Shown: positions 36,811 to 46,311, numbered from the stretch's first letter. The stretch: DNA of 64,000 bases from Bradyrhizobium commune (GCF_015624505.1 NZ_CP061379.1:5084001-5148000); one strand, 5' to 3'. Notes: generated by a model from the sequence alone, not told the origin. Made by a program: numbers and translations.

Positions 36811-37761
36811 TCAACCCTTCGCTTCGGCGAGCACGGCACCGAGAGTGCGCTCGACCAGCGCCAGCTTGAACGTGTTGTCCTTGGTCGGCTTGGCGCCGTC
36901 GAGCAGCTGCGTGGCAACGGCTTTGGCGCCGCGCGGCATCGCGGCTTCGGCGGTCTCGACCCGCCATGGCTTGTGCGCGATTCCGCCGACCGCGACCCGT
37001 CCAGTTCCATCGCGCTGGACGATCGCCCCAACCGACACCAGCGCGAACGCGTAGGAGGCCCGGTCGCGGACCTTGCGGTAGATCTGCGTTCCACCGACAG
37101 GCTTGGGAAGCATCACGGACGTGATCAACTCGCCGGGTGCGAGCGACGTTTCGATGTGAGGCGTGTCGCCCGGCGGCCGATGAAGGTCCGCAATCGGGAT
37201 GGTGCGCCGCGTGCCGTCCGGGCGAACCGTCTCGACCGTTGCGTCAAGCGCACGCATGGCGACGGCCATGTCGCTCGGATGGGTTGCGATGCAGGCGTCG
37301 CTGCCGCCGATCACGGCGTGCTGGCGGGTGATGCCGCCGATGGCGGCGCAGCCGCTGCCGGGGACACGTTTGTTGCAGGGCTGATTGGTGTCATAGAAGT
37401 ATGGGCAACGCGTCCGCTGCAACAGATTGCCTGCCGTGGTCGCCTTGTTGCGCAACTGGCCGGACGCGCCGGCGAGCAGTGCGCGCGACAACAGGCCATA
37501 GTCGCGCCGGACCCGCTCATCGGCAGCCAGCGTCGTGTTGCGCACCAGCGCACCGATCCGCAAGCCCCCATCGAGCGACGGCTCGATCCTGTCGAAGGCA
37601 AGGCCGTTGACGTCGATCAAATGGGACGGCGTCTCGATTTCCAGCTTCATCAGGTCAAGCAGGTTGGTGCCGCCGGCGATGAATTTTGCGTTGCTGGTCT
37701 TGACGGCCGCGGATGCGGCAGCCGCAGGCGAATTTGCCTTCTCATAGGTGAAAGACTTCAT
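36811..37761 (-). CDS. paoB: FAD/[4Fe-4S] subunit of a PaoABC-like aldehyde oxidoreductase
   Basis: A 316-residue FAD-binding subunit of the molybdopterin dehydrogenase family, read from the ATG at 37761. FAD contacts are in [19 protein letters not shown] and [13 protein letters not shown]. The cysteine-rich loop [20 protein letters not shown] matches the extra [4Fe-4S] cluster found in E. coli PaoB but not in most xanthine dehydrogenases. The C-terminal domain ([15 protein letters not shown]) is the CO-dehydrogenase flavoprotein C-terminus. The start overlaps the stop of the upstream 2Fe-2S gene by 4 bp, so the subunits are translationally coupled. Confidence 0.92.
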   Translation of the reverse strand: MKSFTYEKANSPAAAASAAVKTSNAKFIAGGTNLLDLMKLEIETPSHLIDVNGLAFDRIEPSLDGGLRIGALVRNTTLAADERVRRDYGLLSRALLAGASGQLRNKATTAGNLLQRTRCPYFYDTNQPCNKRVPGSGCAAIGGITRQHAVIGGSDACIATHPSDMAVAMRALDATVETVRPDGTRRTIPIADLHRPPGDTPHIETSLAPGELITSVMLPKPVGGTQIYRKVRDRASYAFALVSVGAIVQRDGTGRVAVGGIAHKPWRVETAEAAMPRGAKAVATQLLDGAKPTKDNTFKLALVERTLGAVLAEAKG

Positions 37762-38414
37762 GCGGGTCTCCCGGCAACCTCGGTGATGGCCTCGGCAATG
37801 TTGGAATAGGCGCCACAACGGCAGATGTTGCCGCTCATGCGCTCGCGCAGCTCGGCGTTCGTGAATTGCGCAGCCGAATTCAAATCGGTGGTGACGTGGC
37901 TGGGAATGCCGGCCCTGATCTCATCGAGCACGGCCACCGCCGAGCAGATCTGGCCAGGCGTGCAGTAACCGCACTGGAAACCGTCGTGTTTGACGAAGGC
38001 GGCCTGCATCGGATGCATGTGTTCCGGCGTACCGAGCCCTTCGATCGTGGTGACGCTGTCGCCCTCATGCATCACCGCCAAGGTCAGGCAGGAGTTGATG
38101 CGCTGCCCGCCGACGATCACCGTGCAGGCGCCGCATTGGCCGTGATCGCAGCCCTTCTTGGTGCCGGTGAGGTGGAGATGTTCACGAAGCGCATCAAGCA
38201 GCGTGGTGCGGGTGTCCAGCTGCAAGGCGCGGACCTCACCGTTCACGTTGATGGAAACCGTCGCCATCGCGGGCTCTGCCGCTCCGGGAGCAGGCAGTCC
38301 CGCGATGGAATTCTGGGCCTCGGCGTGCCGAGACGCGGCTCCGATCGCGACCGACGTGGCGGTTCCGATCAGGAGGTTCCGCCGCGACATTTCGAATGCG
38401 CTGGGTTTTCGCAT
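37758..38414 (-). CDS. paoA: TAT-exported 2Fe-2S subunit of a PaoABC-like aldehyde oxidoreductase
   Basis: A 218-residue iron-sulfur subunit. The N-terminus has a twin-arginine signal ([20 protein letters not shown]) which should export the assembled trimer. The plant-type [2Fe-2S] cysteines are in CDHGQCGAC with a later Cys in GGQRINSC; the second cluster is in [10 protein letters not shown] and [15 protein letters not shown]. It transfers electrons from the molybdenum site to the flavin. It is the first gene of the operon. Starts at residue 1 (38414) or at Met9 are both possible. The order Fe-S, FAD, Mo subunits is the same as in E. coli paoABC. Confidence 0.92.
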   Translation of the reverse strand: MRKPSAFEMSRRNLLIGTATSVAIGAASRHAEAQNSIAGLPAPGAAEPAMATVSINVNGEVRALQLDTRTTLLDALREHLHLTGTKKGCDHGQCGACTVIVGGQRINSCLTLAVMHEGDSVTTIEGLGTPEHMHPMQAAFVKHDGFQCGYCTPGQICSAVAVLDEIRAGIPSHVTTDLNSAAQFTNAELRERMSGNICRCGAYSNIAEAITEVAGRPA

Positions 38415-38595
38415 GGCTGGGCATATCCCTTGCTACAGCAGCGTCCATCGACGCTCTGGATAGAAAGTCGTCCAACCAAAGTTAGTTTCGGGGCGCGAGC
38501 CGGATTAGCCGTTCACAACGGCATGAGCTTATGTGCGTCATTCATGAATGCAGGCCGGGGGTGGCGTGCGTGCGGAGGCAATGCGACAATGCGCG

Positions 38596-39234
38596 CTAGT
38601 AGCGCAGGACCCTCGACCCCACCGCCGCGCCGATCGCGGTCACGATCGCGGTCGCGATCGTGTACCAGGTCGCGACGAACAGCGGCGAGTCATCCGTGCA
38701 GTGCGAGGCGTAGAGCGTCGCCGCCAATCCGGCCGACAGCAGGCCTGCAAGCGCACCGGCGAGTGCCGGGCGCGACGGTGCGCCGTGGCGAAGGCCAAAC
38801 AGCGCACCCGCCAGCAAGGGCAGCGACATCGCGGGGATCGCCGACATGCACCACCGCGAGTTCTTGCCGACCAGCCGCATCGTCATCGGCATCGCCGGCG
38901 CCATCATCGCCTCGCTGCCGATCGCGACCGCGAGCAGACCGACGGGCAGCAGCAGCAGCCAGCCCCAGCCGCGCATCAAGGCTTCGGGCCGCGACAGATG
39001 CAGGCTGATGATGATCGCGGGGATCGCGAGCGACAGCGTCACCGCGAACTTCGTGTCGAAGAACGGGTTGTGCATCGCCGTCATCACGTCCGGCCGCACG
39101 CCGAGGAAGGTGGCGAAGATCAGGATCGAGAACGGTGCCGCCACCAGCAGACCCATGGTCAGCAAGGCGCCAACGCGCGGGGCGCGATGGGCGTTGTCGG
39201 CCGCGAGCGTCCGAATGAGTTGATCGGTATCCAT
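38596..39234 (-). CDS. nrsF: NrsF-like (DUF1109) membrane anti-sigma factor
   Basis: A 212-residue inner-membrane protein with six hydrophobic helices, matching DUF1109. In Caulobacter the homologue NrsF inhibits SigF and senses heavy-metal (chromate, cadmium) stress through two conserved cysteines. Here the equivalent residues appear to be Cys129 (NSRWCMSAIP) and Cys179 (YASHCTDDSPLF), both retained. It follows the sigma factor gene with a 2-bp gap, so the pair is an operon. The sensing role is taken from Caulobacter, not shown here. Confidence 0.9.
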   Translation of the reverse strand: MDTDQLIRTLAADNAHRAPRVGALLTMGLLVAAPFSILIFATFLGVRPDVMTAMHNPFFDTKFAVTLSLAIPAIIISLHLSRPEALMRGWGWLLLLPVGLLAVAIGSEAMMAPAMPMTMRLVGKNSRWCMSAIPAMSLPLLAGALFGLRHGAPSRPALAGALAGLLSAGLAATLYASHCTDDSPLFVATWYTIATAIVTAIGAAVGSRVLRY

Positions 39235-39236
39235 GA

Positions 39237-39782
39237 CTAGTGGTCCCGTAGTTTGGCTGTGAGGGTCGACAGCCCCCGATGCAGCGCGACCCGCACCGCA
39301 CCTTCGCTCATCGAAAACTTCGCCGCCGTATCCTTGATCGAGGCGGCATCGACCGCAATCGACTGCAACACGTCGCGCTGACGCTGCGGCAGAGCGTTGA
39401 GGTGGCTTGCGACCTCACCCGCCGAGGCCGTCTCCTGCGGCGCCTCGCCGGGAAGCGTCTCGGCGAAATCGTCGATATTGACGAAGATCCGCCGGCCGCG
39501 CCGCCGCAGCGTATCAATCAGCTTGTTGCGGGCGATCGCGAACAGCCAGGGGGCGAAAGGTGCTTCGCTATCCCAGGTGTGCCGCTTCAGATGCACCGCC
39601 AACAAAATTTCCTGCACGATATCCTCGGCCTGATCGGGAGGCTGCCCGGCTCTCGCCAGGCCACGCCTCGCGGCAGCGCGCAGCACCGGCGTGACCGCCC
39701 TCAACAGGCGATGATACGCCGCATCATCGCCTGCCATGGCCGACCGCATCAGGCCGGTCCATTCGTCCTCACGTCCGCGCAC
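39237..39782 (-). CDS. sigF: SigF-like ECF sigma factor
   Basis: A 181-residue ECF sigma factor. Region 2 contains QPPDQAEDIVQEILLAVHLK and WLFAIARNKLIDTLRRRG; region 4 has LPQRQRDVLQSIAVDAASIK and FSMSEGAVRVALHRGL. I place the start at GTG 39782: TAGGAG lies 5 nt upstream, whereas the longest open frame (TTG at 39839) would start upstream of the predicted promoter. Downstream partner is an NrsF-like anti-sigma. A candidate autoregulatory promoter (GTAACA-N15-CGAA) lies at 39802-39826. In Caulobacter, SigF controls a small set of metal and oxidative stress genes. Confidence 0.92.
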   Translation of the reverse strand: MRGREDEWTGLMRSAMAGDDAAYHRLLRAVTPVLRAAARRGLARAGQPPDQAEDIVQEILLAVHLKRHTWDSEAPFAPWLFAIARNKLIDTLRRRGRRIFVNIDDFAETLPGEAPQETASAGEVASHLNALPQRQRDVLQSIAVDAASIKDTAAKFSMSEGAVRVALHRGLSTLTAKLRDH

Positions 39783-39801
39783 GCGCGCTCCTACACGGCA
39801 A

Positions 39802-39826
39802 TTCGGCCGCTCTTTCAATTTGTTAC
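39802..39826 (-). promoter_or_regulatory. Candidate SigF-dependent autoregulatory promoter
   Basis: On the minus strand GTAACA (39826-39821) is followed after 15 nt by CGAA (39805-39802). This is close to the Caulobacter SigF promoter, GTAACC-N16-CGAA. It lies about 20 nt upstream of the GTG start of sigF, which fits a short leader and direct autoregulation. A perfect 18-bp palindrome sits just upstream. Confidence 0.6.
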
Positions 39827-39840
39827 GTTGGCGGTCCAAG

Positions 39841-39858
39841 GATCACGAAGTCGTGATC
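39841..39858. promoter_or_regulatory. 18-bp palindrome upstream of sigF, possible operator
   Basis: GATCACGA (39841-39848) and TCGTGATC (39851-39858) are exact inverted arms around AG. The position is 15 bp upstream of the -35 element of the sigF promoter, and between two divergent genes, so it could bind a dimeric regulator. It could also be chance; no second copy was noticed. Confidence 0.4.
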
Positions 39859-40070
39859 AAAGCGCGCCAAAGAATCCGATCCGGCCGTAAAAGCCCCCGA
39901 GGCTCATAACACCGATCGGTCCGCACTGCACCCGGCAGGCCGGCAAGCGAAGCCGGTTTGCCCCGTTTTTGCCCGGTGTAGCCCGAAGATTCCCATTTTT
40001 TGCCCCGCTGTCGTCATGGGTCGGGGTCTCTGTTCGCTTCCGGGACGGGCGAATTGGGGAGATCGTCAAC

Positions 40071-40733
40071 ATGATGAAAGCCAGCGGGCGCGCGGCATTG
40101 ATTACTCTGGCGGGACTATTCCTGCTGTTCGGCGGTGTGGCGCAGGCCGCGCCGAGCTCGGCCGCGAGCGCCAAGCCGGACAGCGCGAGCAGGCAAACCG
40201 ACACGGTCAAGCCGACCAAGCAGCGGCGGCACTATTCTCATCGGCACGGCGACAGCAAGACAGCGCAGAAATCCGACGACAAGGCCGACAAGCAGGACGC
40301 CGCAGCCAGGACCGACCAGGCCAGCGGCAGCAATGACGTGCCGGCCTCGAGCCAGATGCCGCCGGAAGTCGCCAACGCCAACGCGCAGCTCGCTGCCGCC
40401 GATGCGCCCCCCGCAGCCGCAGCCTCCGCGATGTCGGGTCGGGCCAACGACAATGTGCAGGCCGCAGCTGATAATGCCGCAGCCCCCAATGCCGAGAACC
40501 AATTGGTGGCGCCCGACCAGCTCAATGATCTCGACCGCGCCCTGCCGCAGGACAACCCGCCGGCGCAAAAGGCGGTGGTGGCCGCGACCGACGCGCAGCC
40601 GCGTCCGGCGCCGGTGATGGCCAGCAGCCAGCCGAGCTCGGCCTGGGACCAGAGCTCCCTGATCGGCAAGATCTTCATTGGCGTCGGCACGCTGCTAACA
40701 CTGGCGTCCGCTGCCCGCATGTTCATGGCCTGA
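40071..40733 (+). CDS. Exported Ala/Pro-rich protein with C-terminal membrane anchor
   Basis: A 220-residue protein read from the ATG at 40071. A signal peptide (residues 1-26, LITLAGLFLLFGGVAQA) is followed by a low-complexity region rich in Ala, Asp, Lys, Gln, Ser and His (with KQRRHYSHRHGDSKT), and a hydrophobic helix near the C-terminus (about 198-216, IGKIFIGVGTLLTLASAARM). There is no recognisable folded domain. The layout implies a periplasmic or wall-spanning stalk anchored at its end. It is divergent from the sigF/nrsF operon but lacks a SigF-type promoter. Function unknown. Confidence 0.7.
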   Translation: MMKASGRAALITLAGLFLLFGGVAQAAPSSAASAKPDSASRQTDTVKPTKQRRHYSHRHGDSKTAQKSDDKADKQDAAARTDQASGSNDVPASSQMPPEVANANAQLAAADAPPAAAASAMSGRANDNVQAAADNAAAPNAENQLVAPDQLNDLDRALPQDNPPAQKAVVAATDAQPRPAPVMASSQPSSAWDQSSLIGKIFIGVGTLLTLASAARMFMA

Positions 40734-40837
40734 TTTCGAGGCCCGTCCGGGGCGGGTTCACCTGCGCGCTCCGGCCCCCTTGAAGCCCACCCCGCCAGCG
40801 GGCACATTGCCCGCTCAATCAAAAGCGTGGGTGGAGC

Positions 40838-41617
40838 ATGAGCACGTTCGAACACATCATCGTCGAAAGCATCGGTGCGGTCGGCATCATCAAGCTGAAC
40901 CGGCCAAAAATGCTCAACGCGCTCTCCTTCGGCGTCTTTCGCGAGATTGCGGCCGCGGTCGACGATCTCGAGGCCGATGACGGCATCGGCTGCATCGTCG
41001 TGACCGGCAGCGAGAAGGCCTTTGCCGCCGGCGCCGATATCAAGGAGATGCAGCCGAAGGGCTTCATCGACATGTTCTCCGAGGACTTTGCCGCGATCGG
41101 CGGCGACCGTGTCGCGCGCTGCCGCAAGCCGACCATTGCGGCGGTCGCGGGCTATGCGCTCGGCGGCGGCTGCGAGCTCGCCATGATGTGCGATGTCATC
41201 ATCGCGGCCGACACCGCCAAATTCGGCCAGCCCGAGATCACGCTCGGCACCATCCCCGGCATCGGCGGCACCCAGCGCCTGACCCGTGCGATCGGCAAGT
41301 CCAAGGCGATGGATCTCTGCCTCACCGGCCGCATGATGGATGCGGCCGAAGCCGAGCGCTCGGGCCTCGTCAGCCGCATCGTGCCCGCCGACAAGCTGAT
41401 GGACGAGGTGATGGCGGCGGCCGAGAAGATCGCCTCGATGTCGCGGCCCGCAGTCGCGATGGCGAAGGAAGCCGTGAACCGCGCTTTCGAGACCACGCTC
41501 GCCGAGGGCATGAGCGTGGAGCGCAATTTGTTCCATTCGACCTTCGCGCTCGAAGACCGCTCCGAGGGCATGGCCGCGTTCATCGAGAAGCGCAAGCCGG
41601 TGAACAAGAACCGGTGA
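40838..41617 (+). CDS. Enoyl-CoA hydratase
   Basis: A 259-residue crotonase-family protein. Oxyanion-hole segments are [11 protein letters not shown] and [15 protein letters not shown]; the two catalytic glutamates are Glu113 and Glu133 ([20 protein letters not shown]), the arrangement of true enoyl-CoA hydratases of fatty acid oxidation. Predicted to be cytosolic and hexameric. It converges on the acetyl-CoA hydrolase gene with a 7-bp gap. Chain-length preference cannot be read from sequence; it could serve fatty acid or amino acid degradation. Confidence 0.93.
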   Translation: MSTFEHIIVESIGAVGIIKLNRPKMLNALSFGVFREIAAAVDDLEADDGIGCIVVTGSEKAFAAGADIKEMQPKGFIDMFSEDFAAIGGDRVARCRKPTIAAVAGYALGGGCELAMMCDVIIAADTAKFGQPEITLGTIPGIGGTQRLTRAIGKSKAMDLCLTGRMMDAAEAERSGLVSRIVPADKLMDEVMAAAEKIASMSRPAVAMAKEAVNRAFETTLAEGMSVERNLFHSTFALEDRSEGMAAFIEKRKPVNKNR

Positions 41618-41624
41618 GGTCTCT

Positions 41625-43487
41625 CTATCCGGCACGGCTCCGCGCCAGGGCCGCGCTCACCAGCGCGCGATAACCGCGCTCAGGCCAGGTTTTGGGACGA
41701 TCGAGGCCGAGGCGTGCCAGGCATGCCTCGTCCGCAGCGTCGGGCATTCGCATCAGCCCCTGCCACAGCAAGCCTGCGAGCGCCGGCGGCGAACGTTGGG
41801 CGCCCTGCAAGATCTCCAGCGCGGGAATGAGGCGCAGCTCGACGTCGGTGAAGTCGCAGCCGAACGGAAACGATGGCAGCAACCCGGCATCACGCGCCGG
41901 CTTCACTGCGGCTGCGATCCGCTCGGGATGGTTTTCGCGGTACGCCGCCGGGATGTCGTAGCCGCGTGGCAATTTGCCGGCGTCCTTGGCGTGGCGCGCC
42001 AGTTCGTCCTGGAAGCGCGAGTCGGAGATTGCGAGCATGGCCGCGATCACGTCGACGTCCGACTTACCCCGCAGATCGGCAACGCCATATTCGGTGACGA
42101 AGACATCGCGCAAATGCCGCGGGATGGTCTCGTGTCCATAGTGCCAGAGGATATTGGATTTCAGCGCGCGGCCGGCCTGCCGCGTCGCCTCGAGCGCGAG
42201 GACCGATCGCGCCCCCTTGAGCGCAAAGGCCTGCGCCACGAAATTGTACTGCCCACCGACGCCGCTCACGACCTGGCCGTCATCGAGGCCGTCGGAGACG
42301 GCCGCACCCAGCAGCGTCGCCATCATCGTGTTGTTGACGAAACGCGCGTCGATCCGGGCGCGGCGCTTCTGCTCCTCGTCGCCATAGAGCTCGTTGGTGA
42401 ACGACACCGGCACCATCTGGATGCGCGCGATCTGATCCGGCGGCATCTCGCGCAGCGCGCGATAGAACGATTTCGGACCGAGAAAGAAGGCGCCGTGCAG
42501 CACGACGCCGTCGACGGCGCGCTTGAGAATATTGGCGTCGATCAAGCCGATGAACGCCTCCGTGAGCATCTCGCTGACACCATAAAGGCCGGTCTCGAAG
42601 GCGCCGGCTTCCTGCGCGACGGCCGGTCGCACCGGCGACAGCCGAGCCATGACCTCGTGAAACGCCTTGCCGTCGCGATGGCGCAGGATCAGGCCCTGCG
42701 CCAGCGCATCGCCGATCTGGCCGATGCCGATTTGAAGCGTGCCGCCATCGCGCACCAACGATGCCGCGTTCAGGCCGATGGCGTATTTGGCGTCGGAGAT
42801 CGGCTCCGACGGCGGCGCAAACAGCGGAAAATCGGTCGCCGCACTCTCCAGCACGGCGCTGAACTCCTCCGCCGCAAGATCGCCCGCGCCCGGCATGAAC
42901 GGCAGCTCGGAATTCACCTGCGCGATCAGCTTGAACGAGGCGCGTCCGGCGCGGCGCTCGCGCAGCACGTCGAGCGTCGTGTCGGTGTTGCAGGACAGGC
43001 TGTAGCGCGGCTCGCCCTCCACGATGCGCCTGGCCACCAGTTGCGTCACGACATTGAGCCCGCGCGCCAAGAGATAGCTCGCCGCATGGGTATAGTTGGC
43101 CGAGATGTAATTCTGCTGCGCGACTGGCACGTGCAGCCAGCGTCCGGCGAGAAAGAAGAATTCGATGACGTTGATATTGGGCGGCAACCGACCCGCGCGC
43201 AGCGCATCCGCATAGGCCAGATCGGGATACCCACCGAACAGGCGGTCGATCACGGGCGTGATGAAGCGATGCTCGATCAGGCCCTTCGGTCGCGGCTTTT
43301 CCAATGTCAGTGCCGACAGCAATGTCAGCTTGATGTCAGGATCGGCGCAGGCCCGCGCATAAAGCGCGTTGACGACGTGATTGGCCTTGCCGAGGCCGAG
43401 CGGCAGTCCGACCACCAGATCGGTTCCGACGTCGCGAATGATCTCCTCCGCAAGCGCATCGGGATCGGAGAAGAGTTTCGGCATCAT
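41625..43487 (-). CDS. Acetyl-CoA hydrolase/transferase family protein
   Basis: A 620-residue member of the acetyl-CoA hydrolase/CoA-transferase family. The N-terminal half has the DLVVGLPLGLGKANHVVNAL nucleotide-like fold and the C-terminal half has GVGGQYNFVAQAFALKGARS and the FVTEYGVADLRGKSDVD segment typical of the family C-terminal domain. Related proteins are acetyl-CoA hydrolases, succinyl-CoA:acetate or 4-hydroxybutyrate CoA-transferases; the substrate cannot be fixed here. The start may be the first or second Met (43487 or 43484). The gene appears monocistronic and converges on the enoyl-CoA hydratase. Confidence 0.88.
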   Translation of the reverse strand: MMPKLFSDPDALAEEIIRDVGTDLVVGLPLGLGKANHVVNALYARACADPDIKLTLLSALTLEKPRPKGLIEHRFITPVIDRLFGGYPDLAYADALRAGRLPPNINVIEFFFLAGRWLHVPVAQQNYISANYTHAASYLLARGLNVVTQLVARRIVEGEPRYSLSCNTDTTLDVLRERRAGRASFKLIAQVNSELPFMPGAGDLAAEEFSAVLESAATDFPLFAPPSEPISDAKYAIGLNAASLVRDGGTLQIGIGQIGDALAQGLILRHRDGKAFHEVMARLSPVRPAVAQEAGAFETGLYGVSEMLTEAFIGLIDANILKRAVDGVVLHGAFFLGPKSFYRALREMPPDQIARIQMVPVSFTNELYGDEEQKRRARIDARFVNNTMMATLLGAAVSDGLDDGQVVSGVGGQYNFVAQAFALKGARSVLALEATRQAGRALKSNILWHYGHETIPRHLRDVFVTEYGVADLRGKSDVDVIAAMLAISDSRFQDELARHAKDAGKLPRGYDIPAAYRENHPERIAAAVKPARDAGLLPSFPFGCDFTDVELRLIPALEILQGAQRSPPALAGLLWQGLMRMPDAADEACLARLGLDRPKTWPERGYRALVSAALARSRAG

Positions 43488-43690
43488 CCGCGGGGTCCGG
43501 ACTGCATGACAGGCACCTGACGGAATTCCTATAGCGCATTCGGGATGGGATAAGTGTGTGACGCACCTGCAACAAGCACGGTTTTCATGGGAGTTTTCCC
43601 CGCGGCAGTTTGCCTGCGGGACCGGCGCTGGCTAAACAGTTAAGAGAGCCGCCATCGGCGGGGCGGACGGCCGGGGTTTTGCGGGATTTC

Positions 43691-45121
43691 ATGATTGGGC
43701 GTGCCGCCAGAGCTGGTCGCGTCGTGACGCGATATCGATCGGGCGTGGGTCCTGTCCTGGCGACATGGACCACGCTGGCGCTCTGTTGCGCCCTGCCCGC
43801 TATGGCCCGGGCGGAAGCCCTGCCGGAGGCACTGGTCAAGGCCTACCAGACCAATCCGCAGATCAATGCCGAGCGCGCGCGGCAGCGCGCCACCGACGAG
43901 AACGTGCCGCAGGCGCTCGCCGGCTACCGGCCGCAGATCGTGGCGAGCCTCAGCGCCGGCCTGCAAGCGGTTCGCAACCTGCTGCCGGACAACACCATCC
44001 AGACCGCGACGCTCAAACCCTGGACCATCGGGGTCACGGTGTCGCAGACCCTTTTCAACGGCTTCCGGACCGCCAACAGCGTGCGGGTCGCGGAACTCCA
44101 GGTGCAGTCCGGCCGCGAGGCCTTGCGCAATGTCGGCCAGGGCGTGCTGCTCGATGCGGTGACCGCCTACACCAACGTGCTGGCGAACCAGTCGCTGGTC
44201 GATGCGCAGCGCTCCAACGTCGCCTTCCTGCGCGAGACGCTCTCCGTCACCCAGCGCCGCCTCAATGCCGGCGATGTCACCCCGACCGACACCGCGCAGG
44301 CCGAGGCGCGTCTCAGCCGCGGGCTTTCCGATCTCAACGCCGCCGAGGTCGCGCTCGCGGTGAGCCAGGCCACCTACGCCCAGGTGATCGGCAATGCTCC
44401 CTCCGCGCTTCGGCCCGCCGAAGTGGTCGACCGCTATCTGCCGAGGAGCCGCGAGGATTCGATCTCCATGGCGATCCGCGAGCATCCGGCGGTCATGGCT
44501 GCGGGCTTCGACGTCGACGTCGCCTCGACCAATATCCGCGTCGCCGAAGGCGCGCTGCTGCCGAGCGCCAGCCTCCAGGGCAGCGTCAGCCGCAGCCGCG
44601 ACAGCGACCAGACGCTCGGCACCTTCGCCACCGACCAGGCCTCGATCGTCGCCAACGTCACGGCGCCGATCTACGATGGCGGCCAGGCGGCCTCGCAGAC
44701 AAGGCAGGCCAAGGAAGTCACCGCGCAAAGCCGGCTCGTGCTCGACCAGGTGCGCAACCAGGCGCGCACGGCCGCGGTCAGCGCCTGGGTCGCCAATGAA
44801 GGCGCCAAGATCGCGGTCTCGGCCTCGGAGTCCGAGGTCAAGGCCGCAACCGTCGCGCTCCAGGGCGTACAGCGCGAGGCCGCCGGCGGACAACGCACGA
44901 CGGTCGACGTGCTGAACTCCCAGGCCGACCTGATCCAGGCCAAGGCCCGGCTGATCGGCGCGCTGCGCGACCGTGTGATCGCCTCCTACACGCTGCTCAG
45001 CGCCGTCGGCCATCTCGACGTCAAGACGCTGAGCCTGAACACGCCGGACTATCTGCCTGAAGTCCACTACCAGCAGGTCCGCGACGCCTGGCACGGCCTG
45101 CGCACGCCGTCGGGGCAGTAG
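43691..45121 (+). CDS. TolC family outer membrane protein (type I secretion/efflux)
   Basis: A 476-residue TolC-type protein from the ATG at 43691; the frame is open to 43610 but the signal peptide (TWTTLALCCALPAMARA) fits the later start. Two outer membrane efflux protein repeats follow: LPEALVKAYQTNPQINAERA with FSQ-like QTLFNGFRTANSV in the first, and ISMAIREHPAVMAAGFDVDV with APIYDGGQAASQTRQAKE in the second, plus GGQRTTVDVLNSQADLIQAK near the end. It should form a trimeric channel spanning the outer membrane and periplasm. No inner membrane partner is adjacent, but TolC proteins often serve several pumps. Confidence 0.92.
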   Translation: MIGRAARAGRVVTRYRSGVGPVLATWTTLALCCALPAMARAEALPEALVKAYQTNPQINAERARQRATDENVPQALAGYRPQIVASLSAGLQAVRNLLPDNTIQTATLKPWTIGVTVSQTLFNGFRTANSVRVAELQVQSGREALRNVGQGVLLDAVTAYTNVLANQSLVDAQRSNVAFLRETLSVTQRRLNAGDVTPTDTAQAEARLSRGLSDLNAAEVALAVSQATYAQVIGNAPSALRPAEVVDRYLPRSREDSISMAIREHPAVMAAGFDVDVASTNIRVAEGALLPSASLQGSVSRSRDSDQTLGTFATDQASIVANVTAPIYDGGQAASQTRQAKEVTAQSRLVLDQVRNQARTAAVSAWVANEGAKIAVSASESEVKAATVALQGVQREAAGGQRTTVDVLNSQADLIQAKARLIGALRDRVIASYTLLSAVGHLDVKTLSLNTPDYLPEVHYQQVRDAWHGLRTPSGQ

Positions 45122-45399
45122 TCGTTCTACTCGCGCGCCGCTTTGCCCGCCGCCCAATAAAAATGCCGAAAACAACCCCATGCACAGTAGCCGATGATGC
45201 CGTGCGACGCTTGCGGATTTTACGAATCAATTTGACGCGTCGGGCAAAACAGGAGCACAATGTCATCCTCGCAATGTGTGGGTTTGTAGAGCCGCTGCGA
45301 AACACGTCGATATGGACGTAGCCTGATCACTTCCGGTCGAGAGAGGTGAGGTAGCATCGGACGCAAGGGGGCTCGCACTGCCTCACCGCCGGAGCGGTC

Positions 45400-46311
45400 A
45401 TGACCGACAAAATTTACGCGCGCGCTGCGCAACCCGCGACGCCGAACAGTTTCGACGTCCCGGCCCATGCCTGCGACTGCCATACCCACATCCACGGCAA
45501 TATTGAAAAGTTTCCGTTCTTTGCGGGGCGCGTCTATACGCCGGGGCCGGCGAGCCCCGAGGAAATGGCGGCGCTGCACAAGGCGCTGCATGTCGAGCGT
45601 GTGGTGATCGTCACACCAAGCGTCTATGGCACCGACAATTCCTCCAGCCTGTTCGGCATGAAAGCGCGCGGCTCGACTGCGCGCGGGGTCGCGGTGATCG
45701 ACGACAAGACGACGGAGGCCGAGCTCGATGCGATGCAGGCGGACGGCTTTCGCGGCATCCGCGTCAATCTCGCGACCGACGGCGTCAACGATGCCGATAC
45801 CGGCCGGAGCCGCTTTGCCGCGGCTGTCGAACGCGTGAATGCGCGCGGCTGGCATGTGCAGCTCTACACCACGTTGGCGATGATCTCGGCAATCAAGGAT
45901 CTCGTGCTCGCTTCACCGGTGCCGGCCGTGTTCGACCATTTTGGCGGCCTGGACGCTTCGCTCGGACTGGAGCAGCCGGGATTTGCGGACCTGATCGAAC
46001 TCGTCAAATCCGGCAAGGCCTATGCGAAGATCTCGGGCGCCTATCGCTCCTCGAAACTTGCATCCGACTATCAGGACATGGTGCCCTATGCGCGTGCGCT
46101 GATCGCGGCGAACCCGGACCGCATCGTCTGGGGCACCGACTGGCCGCATCCGGATTCGGCTCAGGTGCCGGGACGGAAAGCGACCGACATCGCGCCATTC
46201 CATCCGATTGACGACGGTCGCCTGCTCAACCAGCTTCCGGTGTGGGCGCCGGATGCGAATGTGCGCAAGAAGATCTTGGTCGACAATCCTGCGCGGCTTT
46301 ACGGGTTCTGA
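45400..46311 (+). CDS. Metal-dependent hydrolase, amidohydrolase (LigI-like) family
   Basis: A 303-residue TIM-barrel amidohydrolase. The N-terminal HxH metal motif is His28/His30 (CDCHTHIHG), a barrel glycine-rich turn is FRGIRVNLATDGVN, and the C-terminal metal aspartate Asp247 is in WGTDWPHPDS. The closest familiar members are 2-pyrone-4,6-dicarboxylate lactonase (LigI) and related dicarboxylate lactonases or decarboxylases, so a role in aromatic compound breakdown is plausible but not proven. It stands alone; the RND pump gene converges after a repeat element. Confidence 0.87.
   Translation: MTDKIYARAAQPATPNSFDVPAHACDCHTHIHGNIEKFPFFAGRVYTPGPASPEEMAALHKALHVERVVIVTPSVYGTDNSSSLFGMKARGSTARGVAVIDDKTTEAELDAMQADGFRGIRVNLATDGVNDADTGRSRFAAAVERVNARGWHVQLYTTLAMISAIKDLVLASPVPAVFDHFGGLDASLGLEQPGFADLIELVKSGKAYAKISGAYRSSKLASDYQDMVPYARALIAANPDRIVWGTDWPHPDSAQVPGRKATDIAPFHPIDDGRLLNQLPVWAPDANVRKKILVDNPARLYGF

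Noticed and set aside
35629..37809. 726-codon plus-strand open frame opposite the molybdopterin and FAD subunit genes
   Set aside because: It crosses two true genes on the other strand and its composition is Arg/His/Gly-rich without domains; an artefact of high GC.
41796..43520. 574-codon plus-strand open frame opposite the acetyl-CoA hydrolase gene
   Set aside because: Arg/His/Asp-rich antisense shadow of a family member with clear motifs.
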